From: Heterobilharzia americana
Lineage: Eukaryota > Platyhelminthes > Trematoda > Strigeidida > Schistosomatidae
Assembly: GCA_944470555.2 (NCBI GenBank)
Contig: OX104134.1
Location: 52,133,890-52,197,889 of the forward strand
Reading direction: 5' to 3'
DNA length: 64,000 nucleotides
This document shows, piece by piece, positions 45,319 through 59,191 of the stretch. Position 1 is the first letter of the stretch, and each line of letters starts with the position of its first letter. A program made the position numbers and the translations under genes. The notes under the pieces were generated by a model that saw only the letters and a program-made list of their open reading frames with translations, searched no databases and was not told the DNA's origin.

Positions 45319-46699
45319 ATGGAAAATTTAGTAGCCCAGATATTCAAGAAGGCTCATTCACACAAGGTGACTCAGTGGGTATGTACGATACTAGAACCGT
45401 TACGTAAACGTTATGGAAAACATACTGTCTCGGATACATATCAGTTTTCCCAAAATGTTGCTAACTTAAACGGTACTGGTAAGCACCTTGTATCATTTGA
45501 TATTGTCTCTTTATTCACAAATGTCCCGGTTATCGAAACTATTGAACTTATATATGCAAAGATATTAGTGATATACCCATTCCCAAGGAAGAACTGTGGA
45601 AATTGTTACTACTGTGTGCCAAAAATATTCAGTCCCAGTTCGACGGTCAGTTATATCGTCAGATTGACGGCGTCACAATGGAAAGCCCGTTGGGACTACT
45701 TTTTGATGACTTATTTCTCTCAAGTTTGAAGGCTATTAACCTTAAGAAATTGATAGAACAGACGGGAATGTACCAGCGGTACATGGATGGTATTTTTATT
45801 GTATGCAAATGTAAGGTGGAAGCAGAAACCCTGCTGAAGAACTTTAACTCTTGTCACGTAAACCTCAAATTCACAGCTGAACACCAAGAAAATGATCATA
45901 TCAACTTCATAGACGTTTCCTTATTAAAAAGGAATGATGGATCTATAGAAAGATCCATCCACAGAAAGCCTTCATGGTCTGGACAATATCTATCTCCACT
46001 TCAAGGGTTTTGTTCCACTTCAGTATAAAAGGAACTTAGTCAAAACCCTATTTGATAGAGCAAAGAAAACTTGTTCTGAGAGTACCATTGGTTATGAAAC
46101 TAAAACATTGAACCATATCCTAGTTAAATATGCTTACCTTCAAAACTTTGTCAATAAGTACTCGAAAAGTAAACAATGCGAAACAGCAGCTCTTACGGCT
46201 CCGAAAAAAGCAGGTATTTATCAAACTACCTTTTAAAGAAGACGATATCTTAGAAGTCTTTAAGCAGAGACTAGATAAGGCCTTCAAAAGAACTTATTGT
46301 GCAGCTAAGTTAGAAATTCTGAGCACCCCCAGGAGAGTGTTGCAGCATTCAAGAAAAGATATGACTCGAATCCTCGACACATCTAACTGTATATACCAAT
46401 TTGAATGTACTTGTGGAAGTAAATACACAGGTCGTACGGAAAGGCGTCTGTCCACTCGCATGGTTGAGTATTTACCTAAATGGTTGAGGCAAGCTGAGTC
46501 AAACATCCCACTGAATTCGATTACGAAACACTTAGTGGATTATCGAAATGATGCTGACACCACTAAAGCCTTCTCGGTTGTCAGCAGACAACGGAATAAG
46601 AAAATGCTTGCAATTGTGGAAGCATGTCCGATTAGAGTTCGTAAACCGAGCCTATGTGTACAGAAAGAGATGATAGTCACCCTGAATCTATCATGGTAG
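45319..46699 (+). pseudogene. Penelope-like element PLE-3: RT and GIY-YIG, 5'-truncated
   Basis: The reading starts with VTQWVCTILEPLRKRYGKHT and continues to motif A, LVSFDIVSLFTNVP (about 45486). A frameshift follows, then motif B (RQIDGVTMESPLGLLF, degraded from the usual GSPLGP form, about 45657) and motif C YMDG (about 45779-45790), where the second catalytic aspartate is Gly. The thumb block KFTAEHQENDHINFIDVSLL, further frameshifts and a linker follow. A GIY-YIG domain comes next: CIYQFECTCGSKYTGRTERR (46388-46447, YIG changed to YTG) and KKMLAIVEACPIRVRKPSL near the end, with a stop at 46697. RT is expected to be dead. It is a different family from PLE-1, whose endonuclease sequence differs. 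Confidence 0.9.
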
Positions 46700-47317
46700 A
46701 TGTGTTGAAGTATTTTGAACTTATTTATTTTTATTTGTAAGTGTCTTATTTTTCCACTTCATTTCTTCATTTACTTCGCGTATTTACCTCTTCACTATCA
46801 TTCTGCTGTACTATCATGTCCTCTTGAACTTCTTCGCTCACTAGTCAAGTGACTTATCTCCATCATTATTATCATTGTTATCATCCAACTACTACTCTAG
46901 CCTCCTTTAGTTTTACACTGTTACCAAGCTTCTTAATTGATCTTCATTTACCTTGTTTCAAAATGACGTAATTTTTAATCTGTTCAATATTCATATTCTC
47001 ATTGTTATCATTATCATTATTATTATCACTCACTCGTATTATCACTACTACTATAATCAATATTTTTGTTTACCTAACACCTATATTCTCTTAGGGTGCA
47101 CATTTACCAAGCTATCTAGCTGACTACTAACTGTTCTGTTCGAAATGATGTGCACCATCCCTAATTCTTTTTGTTTTTCATTATCAATTCGTTACGCCCT
47201 CTCAACGAAATCTGTCTGATATAGCTAAGTGATTCAATGCGTGTTGTCATGCTACAGTCAATGTCTTAGTCTACATTATGTGTGTATGTATTCCTTTATT
47301 GAATAACCTAATTTAAA
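46700..47317. repeat. AT-rich low-complexity sequence after PLE-3
   Basis: It holds runs of imperfect ATT/ATC trinucleotides (for example about 46860-46880 and 47000-47060) and pyrimidine-rich stretches. It is probably the PLE-3 3' noncoding region grading into unique sequence. No gene seen. Confidence 0.5.
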
Positions 47318-47531
47318 ATGGTGAATGCAGAGTTAAATGCTGGTGAGTCCTGCTGAAATTTATGAATTCAATAAATCCCACTTTAATGTCGTTTGTTGCT
47401 TGTTTAAAAAAATCATTTTTACTCGTGTTTCAGTTACGGAGGTACTTTTGGCTCTCAGTCGCCTAGGTGCAGTCGACATGGACAGCATGCTCGTAACTGC
47501 TTTCAGCGAAGGCGATCAGAATGCAATATGA
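47318..47531 (+). CDS. Possible two-exon small protein (40 residues)
   Basis: An ATG at 47318 opens exon 1 (47318-47342), ended by GTGAGT. A 91-bp intron ends in TTTCAG at 47433. Exon 2 (47434-47531) continues in phase, giving MVNAELNAVTEVLLALSRLG and then AVDMDSMLVTAFSEGDQNAI with a stop at 47529-47531. The phase match, good splice sites and protein-like composition are suggestive. I recognise no family. It could instead be the N-terminal part of a longer gene broken by the PLE-like fragment downstream. Confidence 0.3.
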
Positions 47532-47959
47532 AAAGTGACTAGATTGTTTGGGAAGATATAAGTAACTGAAGGTCTTTCGGAACTCCACATTGATTCTTTT
47601 AATGAGCACACTTTTAGAAAGGGTGTTTGTAAACTATGTAACTAACAGCGATTCACCAGTCTAGTCGAACATGTTTAGTGTTGTTGCACTTCACAGGGTG
47701 CAAAAAACATGTGACAAGAACTGTGACTTGAAAAAAGTACTGTAGCATTTCAATGGATGCAGCTCCTCGATCAACTGTATAGTGAAGATGGAATCGCACT
47801 CACATATACCATGCGTCAACAAGAAGGGATGATGGGACACGTAGAAGATCTGTGAAGAGAGAATTTACATGGAACAGACCGATGAAAAATATTCACAGTT
47901 AGGTTCCCATCATCCAAACTGGAATTATTATCCATGAGTCTGCTATCACTGTGGAGACG

Positions 47960-48450
47960 AAGAAGCTAATTTTGAAATTTGAATTGAATGCAGATGCGGT
48001 AGATAAGGTACTGAGCGCTCACTGATAGAGGTTGTCAGACGAACATTGTATGCTACCAATTTTCAAGTCAAGTATACTAATCGCGCAGAGGTGAAACTAT
48101 CACTACTAACTAGTTCAGTGGGAAAATACCAATTCACCTGCTGCTGTTGAGCTCTGTACTCAGGTCATATGCAGAGGCAGATTGTACAGAGTCAACGCCA
48201 ACACATTCCTGTATTGTTTAGTAAAGGTCAAACCAGATCAATCAATAGCTCCGTATTACGAGAATTTGGTAGCCAGTGGACACACTGTTCCGAAAGATTC
48301 TTTTTCACTGATCTATGAAGGACGACGTAATCTTCTGGAAGGTTGGGAGGAAATGTCGATTATGCATTGATAAACCCCTGGTTATACGACAATCGAAAGC
48401 GGGGATGTGTAACCGGAAGCGAATCTGCCACTCTTTGTCCTTATTCTCTT
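47960..48450 (+). pseudogene. Penelope-like element PLE-4: GIY-YIG fragment
   Basis: Reading across stops, FEI*IECRCGR*GTERSLIE (47971-48035) matches the PLE endonuclease start (cysteine pair, then TERxLxxR). After a decayed middle, ENLVASGHTVPKDSFSLIYE and a GRRNLL block (about 48262-48345) match the domain's conserved xxHLVxSGHxxxxxxSFxxxYxxRR region. The final part is out of frame (NPWLYDNRKRG, about 48375). No RT is left. It is older than PLE-3. Confidence 0.65.
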
Positions 48451-48459
48451 CTTGATGCT

Positions 48460-51400
48460 TAAAATTTCCAGCTCCAAAACCTAACTATTTTCTTAAAATT
48501 CATGTTGTCATCAGGCAGACGATTTTCGTTTAGCTCACTTAAACATTTCTTATTCCTCCACTCACTAACAACCATCTACTCAACTAGTACAAATTCTGTA
48601 CTGCTTGATTCTCACTGACTAATTGTTAGGTGGTAAAATATTTCTTCTCTGTAAGTAATTTCCAATCCTTTATTGTTTTAAAGACTAGAAACAATTGACA
48701 ATTACTGATCAACAAATATTAACATTTATATGTACATGAAGTATATTTAAGTACGAATGTACAACTGCAGAGAATGTTATCTCCGAAAACAAATTTGGTC
48801 GCTTAATTTATCGTATTTTTATGACTCAAAAGATCAATACATAACAAATAAAACTTCACAACAGACAGTGACGAACTATGGAATGTTAGGACAAATAAAA
48901 ATGAAGACATAGAGATCAAAGATGAAAATTAAAAATGAAAGGTATATTATCAGAATCACATGGAATATGAACAAGTTAGTCCAGTCATGGCGTAACTGAA
49001 TTGTGTGTCTCCCACTTTTGTTAATGGCTACTGAAAAATAAGTGAATGCATCAGGTGTTTCTGCACACAAGCCTCAGAAATCAAGGCTTTGCAGTGCAAT
49101 AGTATTTGCAGGTTGAAGAAAGAAAATTCTCACTGCTCACGCCATTTCATTCAATCTCATGCAATTCACCCAAAATATAGACTTCTTTTTTAAATTGTAA
49201 CTAGTACCAATTATTTGGAACTGAATAACGATCTTATTCTTCTCTACTCCTCTTTCTACCAGTCACACATTGTGGTTGTGAGTTTCGCTTAACTGAATTC
49301 ACAAGAGCATTTGAGTTTAGACATGCATTAAAATGGACATATGAGGAAATCCATCATTCAGGCATTGTGCTGACATCCATCTACTGCTGATAATCAGCCT
49401 TAGAATAACTGCACAAAAAGCTTTATTCGGCGAATGTCACAGTTTGCTTACAATGAATTCTAGAAGATCATCGCCCTCAAACTAAATGTTATCACACGTG
49501 GAGATAACCAGCTTGTCTTCTGATCATATCACAGCATTGAATTTCACCAGTCCCCCACTCACTCAGGTGTACTTCCTGAAAGTGATACGATTCAAACAAG
49601 TTTCAGTCAGCTAGCAAGTTGTTTGAAAACCAGGAAGCATCATAAAGACGATGGTCTATTCAAAGACTACTCAGAAGCATTCAACCTGAATCTTAACTGC
49701 CATCAAATCCAACAAAATTGAACAATGCATCAGGCAAGCCAACATTCTGTCAGTAATCTTGGCCAGATTGTCAAAGACATTTTCAGCTGCAGTTGGATTG
49801 TGTCCTATTTCAACAAACAAATAATGACACAAGTAGACGCTAGTCAACACTGTTGATACTGTCAGGTAAGATAATCAAGATTTTCATGCGAGCCTTCAAC
49901 AGCTTGATCAACCAAACGAAACCTGAAACATCAAGCCTGCAACCCCTCTGACTAATAGTAGAAACATTATTCACTTCAAAGTAAGGACACCCGGCTCAAC
50001 AGTGATGAGCATGAAAACGCCATTCACAGATAGATTCAAAATAAGTTTCGCATAATATTACCCATAGATTCTCCCATAAAACTAAAAGTCCGAAAAATGT
50101 ATTGTCCGATGGAGAGAACTTCTTTAGTGTTGAATGTGTGGACAACAGGAAAATACGTGAGATATATTGCATCAAAGATTTTAGTACATCAGTATCGGGA
50201 GAGAAGTGGGAGCGGAGAACAGTCATGAAGCTCTCCGTCGACAGTTTACGGAGACTAGAAGTCCAAATAATCAACTGTTCAACAAACACTATCTGCTCAC
50301 TGAGATTCCTCATTTCTAGAATACACTAGTGTCTCTGGTAAACTTTGAACTGTAATTTACTCATCAATTCACCATGACCAACCAGTGAATTACATGGTGA
50401 AAGCCATGAGATCCGTGTATTGCAAAGAGAATGCTAAGTCAGTTCACATATCTATTCACTGGAGAGGAGATAAATATTCTACTGACAATGAATGGGCAAT
50501 AATTGTGCCTTACTTCAAGAATAAGCTCTCTGCCCAATATAAAAATTTGTGGAATTAGCGTGATTAAACGAAAAACATGACAAAAGAATCTGAATTCTAA
50601 CCACCAAAAAACAACGAATTGAGCAAATGAATAACGAACAGAACTGAAGTAATTCCTCTAGAAAAAATGATTTTCAGCAGCAAAAAACATGAATATGATC
50701 GGTGATCTGAAAACCAGGATTCTGTGACTTTCATCCTACTCTTTTGCACTATAGAGATCAACTGTCAGCATCGGAAGTTCTCGCAATCACTATTCCTCAC
50801 GTCAAGGTATCGTCAAGTCAATGATTCAATGAAAATGATTTCATCTACATCATTCAACCAAATGCGAGATAATATCCTCCTCCACAAACGCGATGAGACA
50901 TTAAAATATTCATGAAGCAAGTGAGTCTGATAGTGCTAGAATAGAAGTGACTTATCTATTATGAGCATCATGATAATCAGATAAGAAGAAAATTCGAAAC
51001 ACTTCTACTCGCGATTGTTCAATTACTCAGGCAATCTAAAGCGTTTGTGTTGGCCTGCAAGTTGTGTCTGATTGGAGATGTGTGTGTATATGCCAGTGAG
51101 AATCTCTGCAAATTGAGCATATGGATTTGATGACAATACAGACTCATGAGTTCTCTCCCAATTCATTACTACACATTGTTCGTGCATATTGCGAGATAAT
51201 GATATCATTGAACTTCACTACCGGATAATATGAGCAGATAGGAATTGTTCACATTGATCAGGTGTTTACTTCACATACACATACAAATTGTCTGAGGTGA
51301 TGGTTTCAAGTTTAATGCATAACTTCACGATCACGCTTACATTATCACCTGTAACTTTCATCAACATGATCCTCAAATCTGTCGACCAGCTAATCAATCA

Positions 51401-53714
51401 GTGAGCAAAACGAAACCCACACCACTCACCCCGAACTAATTACTGATTACATGCAGAGGGTTTCACGTCAAAGAAACTTCAAATGCTGTCTGAATCAATG
51501 AAATCTGTTCCTCAGACAACATCCCCACAGAGGAGAAAACTCGAAACTACCCTCCTCTCCTCTCCTATACAACACCGATAACAGGAAAATGCATCACAAG
51601 TGACATCCCAACTCGCTACATTTGGAAAAACATCACTCCAAATCGCTCCACATTCGCCTCTACACTCAAAACCTATCAACCTAAAAAAATTAATAACCCC
51701 ACACTCAAGCCATCACCAGTTATGTAAATAACCTTCCCAATGTTGTCAGAAGTAAGGTGGATGTTTCAAATGTTATCGGGAACCGTTTCGTCTCTGTCAT
51801 ACTTCTCAGATGAATAGAGGGAAAGCAGAATTTACTCTTCTCATACAACTTATTTCTACCTAACTATACTTCAAAGGAATTTATCACAGTTTTTCACTCC
51901 TTTTGTAATGTCAATTGCTCTCTCTATCTAGCTGAACAAAATCTTAGGACACAACAACACTAGATATACAGCGAATCACACAAAACTCAATTCCTTTGAT
52001 GTTTGCGCTGTTCATTTCTTGGATCAGTCACAACTTGTGATCATTCAGTCAATCGGTTTACATGACACCGAGATCACCTGGGTAACCAAACAAAATAAAT
52101 CCTCAGAATTATTCTAATTCCCTCGTCGATATGTAGCACGTTCGGAAACAATGGTGTGAATAATTGAATCTCTGTTGCACATGTCCACTAACAACAACAA
52201 ATGAAGGCAACTGAGAATATCCACAAAAATGGAAATTCAACGAGAATGTCATCAATGGTGTGAATGTTTTTTCAAAAATAGAGATGCTTCATTACAGTGT
52301 TCATGGGTTCAAATTTACCTTCTGTGACAATATTTACCGGATCAAGGGATATGACGACAATGAAGCTTGAGAGATACTGTCGTGGAGTAGGATTGTTGAT
52401 GCATTTGAAAATCGGAGATGTGTTTCGTGTTAAAGTCTCCACAAACGATTTACTACAATGGGTGCCAGGCAGAATCAGAAACAAGAACACAGTAGAAACA
52501 AACCACCTACATGCCCACACAATCGACAACCCAAGTTAGGTATTTTACTTGTGGGAGATTGGGTAGTACAGATGAGTGAGTAAACGGTGGTTTGATGTCA
52601 CGTAAGGAGAATGAACAGAATGATATGAGAAAACGTTCCCTTCAATTTAATGATTTGTGAAGACATGTGCTTACCATCTCCATGCGGATTACGAAATTGA
52701 AGGCCATCGTGAACCTGACACCATCGATTTCATACTTTCACATTGACCACCTGAAAATGATCAGAGCGATGAGCAAGGTGTCGTCAAAACTAATTATTCT
52801 ACACGTATAATATGGCTTTCAAACACCACGTTTTTTCTTCGGAGTCAGAATATCCGATCGATCATTTAACGAAAATCCTCATCTTAGGAAAGAAAAGAAA
52901 GACGTTACAGCGAACGAAACTCTTTTTGCGATTCCATTAGATGTACAATCGTATTCGAAATCATTGGATGCAGGTAGCAGTCTGTTGCTAATCAATAGGG
53001 ACACACGATTCCTACACTGCACAATAATAAACTGGAAAGACAGAAGACGATTTCTACTTTGACCTCGATAACGCTAATGAGGTCTTCAGTTACGTCATCT
53101 ATGCATAACCGAATCATTGGCAATTCACCACCTGTAGACCGAATCTTGTGTTCGAAAACATTACCTGCACTAACTAACCTTACCATTATAGAAGTAGGAA
53201 TGTTTCTCCATCTTTGTAAACTTCTGATTCTACTCTGAACACAACAGTAATCACGTGAATTATAATATACTGTTATTTGTTCCCTCTGATTTTAAATACG
53301 ATTGTACAGCTTTAGTAAGTGAAATCGTCGAAAAATATTTTCTTTCCAGTTACATCTCCACCTCATTTTTCGTTGGCTGAACAAACAAGTATCTGATTGC
53401 AAATCAAGGAAAACAAGACATTACTTCAACCTGCTATACAGAGCTTGAAATATTCGCTTTTGTTAGATCAAGTAACATAAATTCCGTAGTGAAGATATTA
53501 CAGTCAATTTGAGGGCAATGTGTCTATGAAGTGAGTGATGCAACTGAAGTGTTTGTAAGTGCAGTGTTTGCAACAATGTGGACTAAAGGGAATCCTTTCT
53601 TGTGGGGTTCGAGAATGAAAATCTAATTAGTGTTGTACATGCAACATTTCAAACATATTTAACACAGTTATAAAATACATTTGCGTTTGTTTCTCTATCA
53701 TTTTCTTCCTATCC
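48460..53714. other. No confident gene over 5.2 kb
   Basis: It is AT-rich and apparently low-copy. Two stretches could be exons. In 50060-50330 (plus), after a CCCATAG acceptor, the frame contains ENFFSVECVDNRKIREIYC. In 52302-52538 (plus), after ATTACAG, the frame contains TIFTGSRDMTTMKLERYC and GLLMHLKIGDVFRVKVSTND. The latter vaguely recalls a C1q-like beta-sandwich strand pair, but the opposite strand is also open with a hydrophobic start, so neither is annotated as a gene. A poor hammerhead-like string lies at about 51780-51815 on the minus strand. Confidence 0.4.
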
Positions 53715-56119
53715 ACATATTTATCTCTGCTATATGCCATCCATCAAACGCACAAATAATGTATGTTTTCTGAAGAATTTCGACTTTCCTCAGAAGTATT
53801 CTGCAGAACCTTAACAGCAAACCTATTTACTCGAGCGATTTATCAAGATAAATCAACGTTCGATGATATCATAGTTACTTATGTAGCGCACAGTTCATTC
53901 AAAAATACAGTGAAAATTCTTCGTAGCTCGCAACAAAACGTATTATTCTCCAAAAGATTTGCTTAATTGAATAACCCTATGCATTTGCACACATGTGTTT
54001 GTTCATAAACTGAAGTACTTTTGGCGAAGTACAGTGAACTTTACAGATTGGAGAACGATTATGAACAAGAACATCAGAGTCTGATTCACGACGGGAGCCT
54101 GGTTTCTTCAGCTACTCTAATCATCTGCGTGTACACTGGAAGAAGTCAACTAGACAATTTAATATATCAGATACATTAAATAACTGTGAAGAGAGGAGAG
54201 GTTCCCAACAAAACCTTATGTAGACTGAAACTAGAACTACTGACAAAGAGATTTCTGTATCATGTCACATGATAGCAATCAATCCAATACAAACGTTTGT
54301 TGGTTTTGACTTTTCTGTGTCAGTATTCATCAATGAAGGGTATTTGAAACATCAGAAAATTTAGGCTCCCTTGATTTCTGCGATCAGTTTTTCTCACAAA
54401 CGAAATCGAAAATCTCCACCTCGATATATGGGTCGAGATCGAACACTACTGGAATGAATTATACAGACGAATCCACCGTCGGATGATAAATATGGTCACT
54501 ACCAAGGTCTAGGTGCCAATTAACATTCGCCAGTCCATAGCTGCGTGCAAACATTATGAAATTGACTAGCATAAATTGAATAAAATTTATAATGAAACCG
54601 CTATGTTGTTAACCATCCAGTCAACAAATTACCAGAAATAAATAGCATTGAACGAACTTCTTTGAAAGATAACATTAAATTTAGCTTTCCAACTAAAAGG
54701 TAATAAAATTGAATAGATGAGAGTGAGTGGTTATATATATTCAACCATGTAAACAACAAATGAATGACATCCGGTAATTTCAAAGTGTGTTTTTCTAAGT
54801 AAAGTCAGTGCACGCAAGAAGTATTCCTTGTAAGCATAACAACTCTTTTCATCTGCCATTTAACGTCATATCTCTCCCACAAAAAATGACAATGAATACC
54901 CTACTGAAAACCAATGGAAGTGATGAACATCAATTTTCGGAAATTAGAAACCAAACGAAGTTCTTCCACTTAAGAACCAAAATTCAATGTCAGCGTCCCT
55001 ACTCTCTCCAATCTCTCGTCTTTGGGGGAGAATGGGACAAGTGTACAAGATGAATACTTTCAACTGTCCACACAATCGAAAGGGAGTTCAAGTATTACTA
55101 GCGTAAGTTTTCTGAGTCGTTTCATCTTGTATACCAGCCACTTGCCAATCAAATCGTCACTGTCGTCCGATTCAATTTACGCAAAGCAAAACAAACACAA
55201 CTTCCTGACCTCCATTCTTTGCCTAAATTCCTTGAGAAAATAATTACATTTTATTCAGCAGATGTTTCTTGGCTTAGAAACAGCAAAGAATTTCGTCTCA
55301 CTGTGGAGGCAGCTCTTGCATGCAGCTGCAATCCGATAAGCAATGGATTCTAGATCAAGATTCAAATTGTGCACAAGTAACTGGTAAATTGCAAAGCTTC
55401 ATCAACATGGCTGTTGACCAGTTATAACAACCTCCATTTGAGTTTCCAAATTCGATGTATAGTGCTGTGTAGGCAGAACAAATCCCACCGGATAGTTTTG
55501 TACTTCGTGGAATCAATCACGGTAAGTTATTTCATCTCTAACTGGTGCCCTCTCATGTCCCTGAAAGCTATACACCACACACCAGTATTCGTCTCCTCTT
55601 ATTCTGATGACATAGTAAACTTTCCTCATCGTATTCACTTTGGTCGTTGTATCGCCTTCACTATACCTACTACAACTCAGTGTCTTATTCCACTCAGTCA
55701 CTTCAATCAGTTAGAAAAACCAACCAGACCCCAGTTGTTTCTTACCTCTTCCTAAGTCGTCTTCATAATGAGTCATAAGAGAACAGTCGATTCGTTCTGT
55801 TCCACTTTTTCTTGTGTATCCTTCACGTTGATGCTCTTCTACTGAAAGGTAAATTGAATATATTCAATTCACACAAAGCATATTAAATGTGTTGATTGTA
55901 TTTCTGCGTGTTGTATGAAGTGGATGACAGTTGAGAGAATGAACTGAGGTTTCTCTGTTCTGGTTGAGTTTATAGTTGTTCAGGAGGGCGTGAAATGTGT
56001 GATGAATACTGAAATTGATGACTGACTGTTTTGTGACTACGCATGTATGTTTCAAAATCATCAAATCTTGTCTGAATTCTATTTGAAGTACATTTTGGTG
56101 GCTGTTTTATGAATTTTGT
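53715..56119 (+). repeat. Palindrome 2, left arm
   Basis: This is the reverse complement of 61595-64000. Paired positions sum to 117714-117715, so only about one indel is visible over 2.4 kb. Its outer end as seen here is set by the window edge. The inner match fades after about 56119. Frames such as 53763-53966 and 55414-55755 occur in both arms but show no recognisable family. Confidence 0.95.
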
Positions 56120-58837
56120 GATTGTCGTTTATTCTTTGCTTTGTTCTTTCTTATATACTTGAGTTGCAGCATATTTTTCTTTTTTGGTTCACATTTTTCT
56201 CTTGCTCTAGATATATATCATTTCAGTCGTCTCTAAGATTCCTGCACGTAAACGATCTTAGGTCGTTTTTTTTCTTTGATAAATGTATGTTTCTATCTCT
56301 TAGGACGCTTTTATTAATATGTAAACTATTTGCTTCTGATATTTTCCTTGGTAACGTCTGTGTTGTTGTTTTGTAAAACTCTCTGTCTATCTATGTTTAT
56401 GAATTAATCATCAAATTTACATAGGTCTTCAATGTGTTACTGTATTTCACAGTTGACACGTAATTCACCCATGAATAATTATCTTACTTACAAGTATGTT
56501 ATTTTTATTGCGTGCATTAAAAGGCATAAGTTAATTATTGCAGTAATTTTATTCGTTTTCTACTACATGCTCAGCATCATATTTGTTTTCTGGTGGTCAA
56601 ATGCCTTACACCTTCATTGTACACTGTGGGATATGCATGTTGTCTTCTGTGACAGGCTGTTACTTTGCGCCATTGCTGAATTCTAGCTGTGATTAAACAT
56701 CGTTGTATTTACTTCCATTTTGGAAGCTTACGTTCACTGGGCGTGGCTGGAGACTAACAAACAATTACATTCACTCTATTAGGATTCAGCATATATTCAT
56801 TTAATTTATTGATTCCATCCGTATACATACGAGGCTGTTTCATTGGTGAGTTCATAATTTGGCAACTGATTTTTACTGGTCCTTCAGTTAAAGTTATTTA
56901 TTGGTGAACTCTATCGTCGGATAGTTAAAAGTCTTAGAGATAACACTAATCCTATGCCAGACTTCTTTACTGATATTTTGACTATGATATTTTAGCAGTT
57001 ATGGACTAACAGTAGTGATATGAATCGATGAAATGTTGAAGTCAGGGTACGTGAACAGATTCTTCACCAAATCCATTGTAATCACTAGGTACTATATTTC
57101 ACCTATATATTCATGTAGTCGAATATTAATTTATGAATCTTTATGCATGTAAATTTCCAGTAAATACAGACTCCAACTGAAAATAGCTGTAAATGGCTGA
57201 AAAAAATATATTACTCAGTGATAAACGAGATGTAAGATTGGTAAACTAACGGTTGCTTTCATTGGTTGCTGAATATTTCTAAGCCCTATCTTACGTCAGC
57301 ATAAAAACTCTCTAGTGAGATAACTATTATCCTTATCAGGCTATCTCCTACAAGTAGTCATGTAATTATTCTGCCTGCAGAACGACTCAGAGCAGCTCCA
57401 AAAAGCATTTCGCACACTAAGGGACTTTTTCCCTATGAGAGGAGTTGCATTATCAATAAGAGATAATGGTTTGGTAAAACCAACAAGATGAATGAATGCC
57501 ATCGAGAAACTACACTGCGAAATGGTCGTTCCATCCTTGAATGAAATCAAAGCTGACATAAAACCTTATTCCACCTTCTTAAAACTAAATCAAAAAGTGC
57601 TAGGTACATCTCTCCTCCACTTCTGCACTAAATAATCTTTTTAAGGATTTATCCCTAATACTATGTTTTAGAATATAATTTATCCTTACAGAAGTACTAT
57701 TCAGTTTATTTGGACAAATTTATACAAGTGGTACTACTGAATCAGTTATAGGGTTTCAAAAAATTAGACTTGTGTTGAGTATTAAATGTATTCTAAAACT
57801 TGGCTGACAAAATCTTACCAATGAGAAGACAAAAGTTATTTGTTTCGGTAACGAATAAATAAATAAAATGGGAAAACTTGTACACTTACGGTTTTTCTTA
57901 ATTCAAGCTATAGTCTTACTCATTATTCAGAAAATGTACAACATTCGTGAAATATCTTCCGCTCACTCATGCTTCGTAAAATGTTTTAAAAACATCCAAT
58001 ATATATTCTATCTATATTAGTAACAATTTTGAGAGGTAATTCATCGTTTGGTTTTTTTTGAGGATGGCAGTTTTATTTCCATTAACTATTTAGAGAATAT
58101 GAAAGTTACATTGTTCGTATGCTTGCGAAATAATAAAAGCTATGCTTATTCTCCTACTGAAAATATAGAATATTGAAACTACACTACCTTGAACATTTCA
58201 GTTGTCGACATTTTCCAAACTTGTATCAAAACAAAGAATAACCAATAATAAAAGTCTATGAATACCTTTTTGAAACCTGCAGCTTAATCTAGTAATACTG
58301 GTGATCAGATCTTAATGTATTCAAAAAACTGGAAACATTTAAATAGGTAGTAATAAAGTCAGCCGAACGAGACTACATGATAAAACAATCTAATTTAGAG
58401 CTCCTAGTCTGTTGATCTACCGGCTGATCTACAAAAATCTACAACTAAGCGGGCATAATTTTTACTTCAGCGACTAAGCATCTTCTTCGTTTAATCTAAG
58501 ATGCATGACTATCCGTCCTCATCCTCAGTTACAAACCATCCCTACTTTATCCAGTATTCATTGCAATATCAGTACAGGTGTTGTGAGAGTCGCTTATAAG
58601 AATTTATGATAGGACAAGAACAATGCCAGATTATGAGGTCGTGTGCTGCATCATTTCAAACCGTAGGCGCAAATGCATTAAAGGTTGAAGGCATATAAAT
58701 CTGCATTTTTGGAATCGCATACGGCGAACTCTGCTGGTGTCAAACATAAAGTCAAAGCATCATCATACTGCAATCACCTACTTCCTCTTGAAATAAGCAA
58801 TTAATTCTATAAAATAAATTTCAGTCCTACATCTTAA
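56120..58837. other. Palindrome 2 spacer, left part: no gene recognised
   Basis: It is AT-rich with no repeat family I know. A 72-codon minus-strand frame at 57341-57559 has no signature. Confidence 0.45.
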
Positions 58838-59191
58838 ATGATCCTCAAAAAACTTATATTTGTTGAATTACTCATTTCGAATGAGGAAATACAAGTGATA
58901 AGAGTGACTTTAAATGCCATCCTGGCAACTGCTGAGATGATCACTTATTTTCGTCCTCTCTATAAGAAACTACCTTACTGCTTAACATGTCGTTCCATCA
59001 GATTCTTGTGCTTTGTATTCGTATCCTATCTTTTACTTTGCACTTGCCCGATTTCTCACCAACCTATCGTTAATACTTTCGAAATTGCTACAGACATTTC
59101 TGCTAATTTTAAGATCACTAATAGAGAAGAAAAGTAAGTATGGCTGCAGAAAATAATTGAATGACAATACTTTTTACAGTAATCCTTCGAT
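58838..59191 (+). CDS. Two possible exons of a small secreted or membrane protein
   Basis: Exon a (58838-59134) starts at an ATG about 15 bp after a TTTCAG acceptor-like site and contains a strongly hydrophobic stretch, FLCFVFVSYLLLCTCPI, followed by a polar tail ending NREEK. It closes with a strong donor GTAAGTATGG. After a 44-bp intron ending TTTTTACAG comes a 31-bp exon (59179-59209 at most) that continues the frame as NNPSITATETK before GTATCA. Very short exons after a signal-peptide exon are typical of schistosome micro-exon genes (MEGs). No specific MEG is recognised and later exons are not found because RTE sequence follows. Exon borders are approximate. Confidence 0.25.

Noticed and set aside
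51780..51815. Hammerhead-like string on the minus strand (GAGACGAAAC with an upstream CTGAGAA)
   Set aside because: The CUGANGA block is wrong at a required G and helix II would have only about two pairs, so it is probably chance or a dead remnant.
52272..52529. Minus-strand frame with a signal-peptide-like start
   Set aside because: The opposite strand is also open with a better acceptor context. Without transcripts neither can be called.
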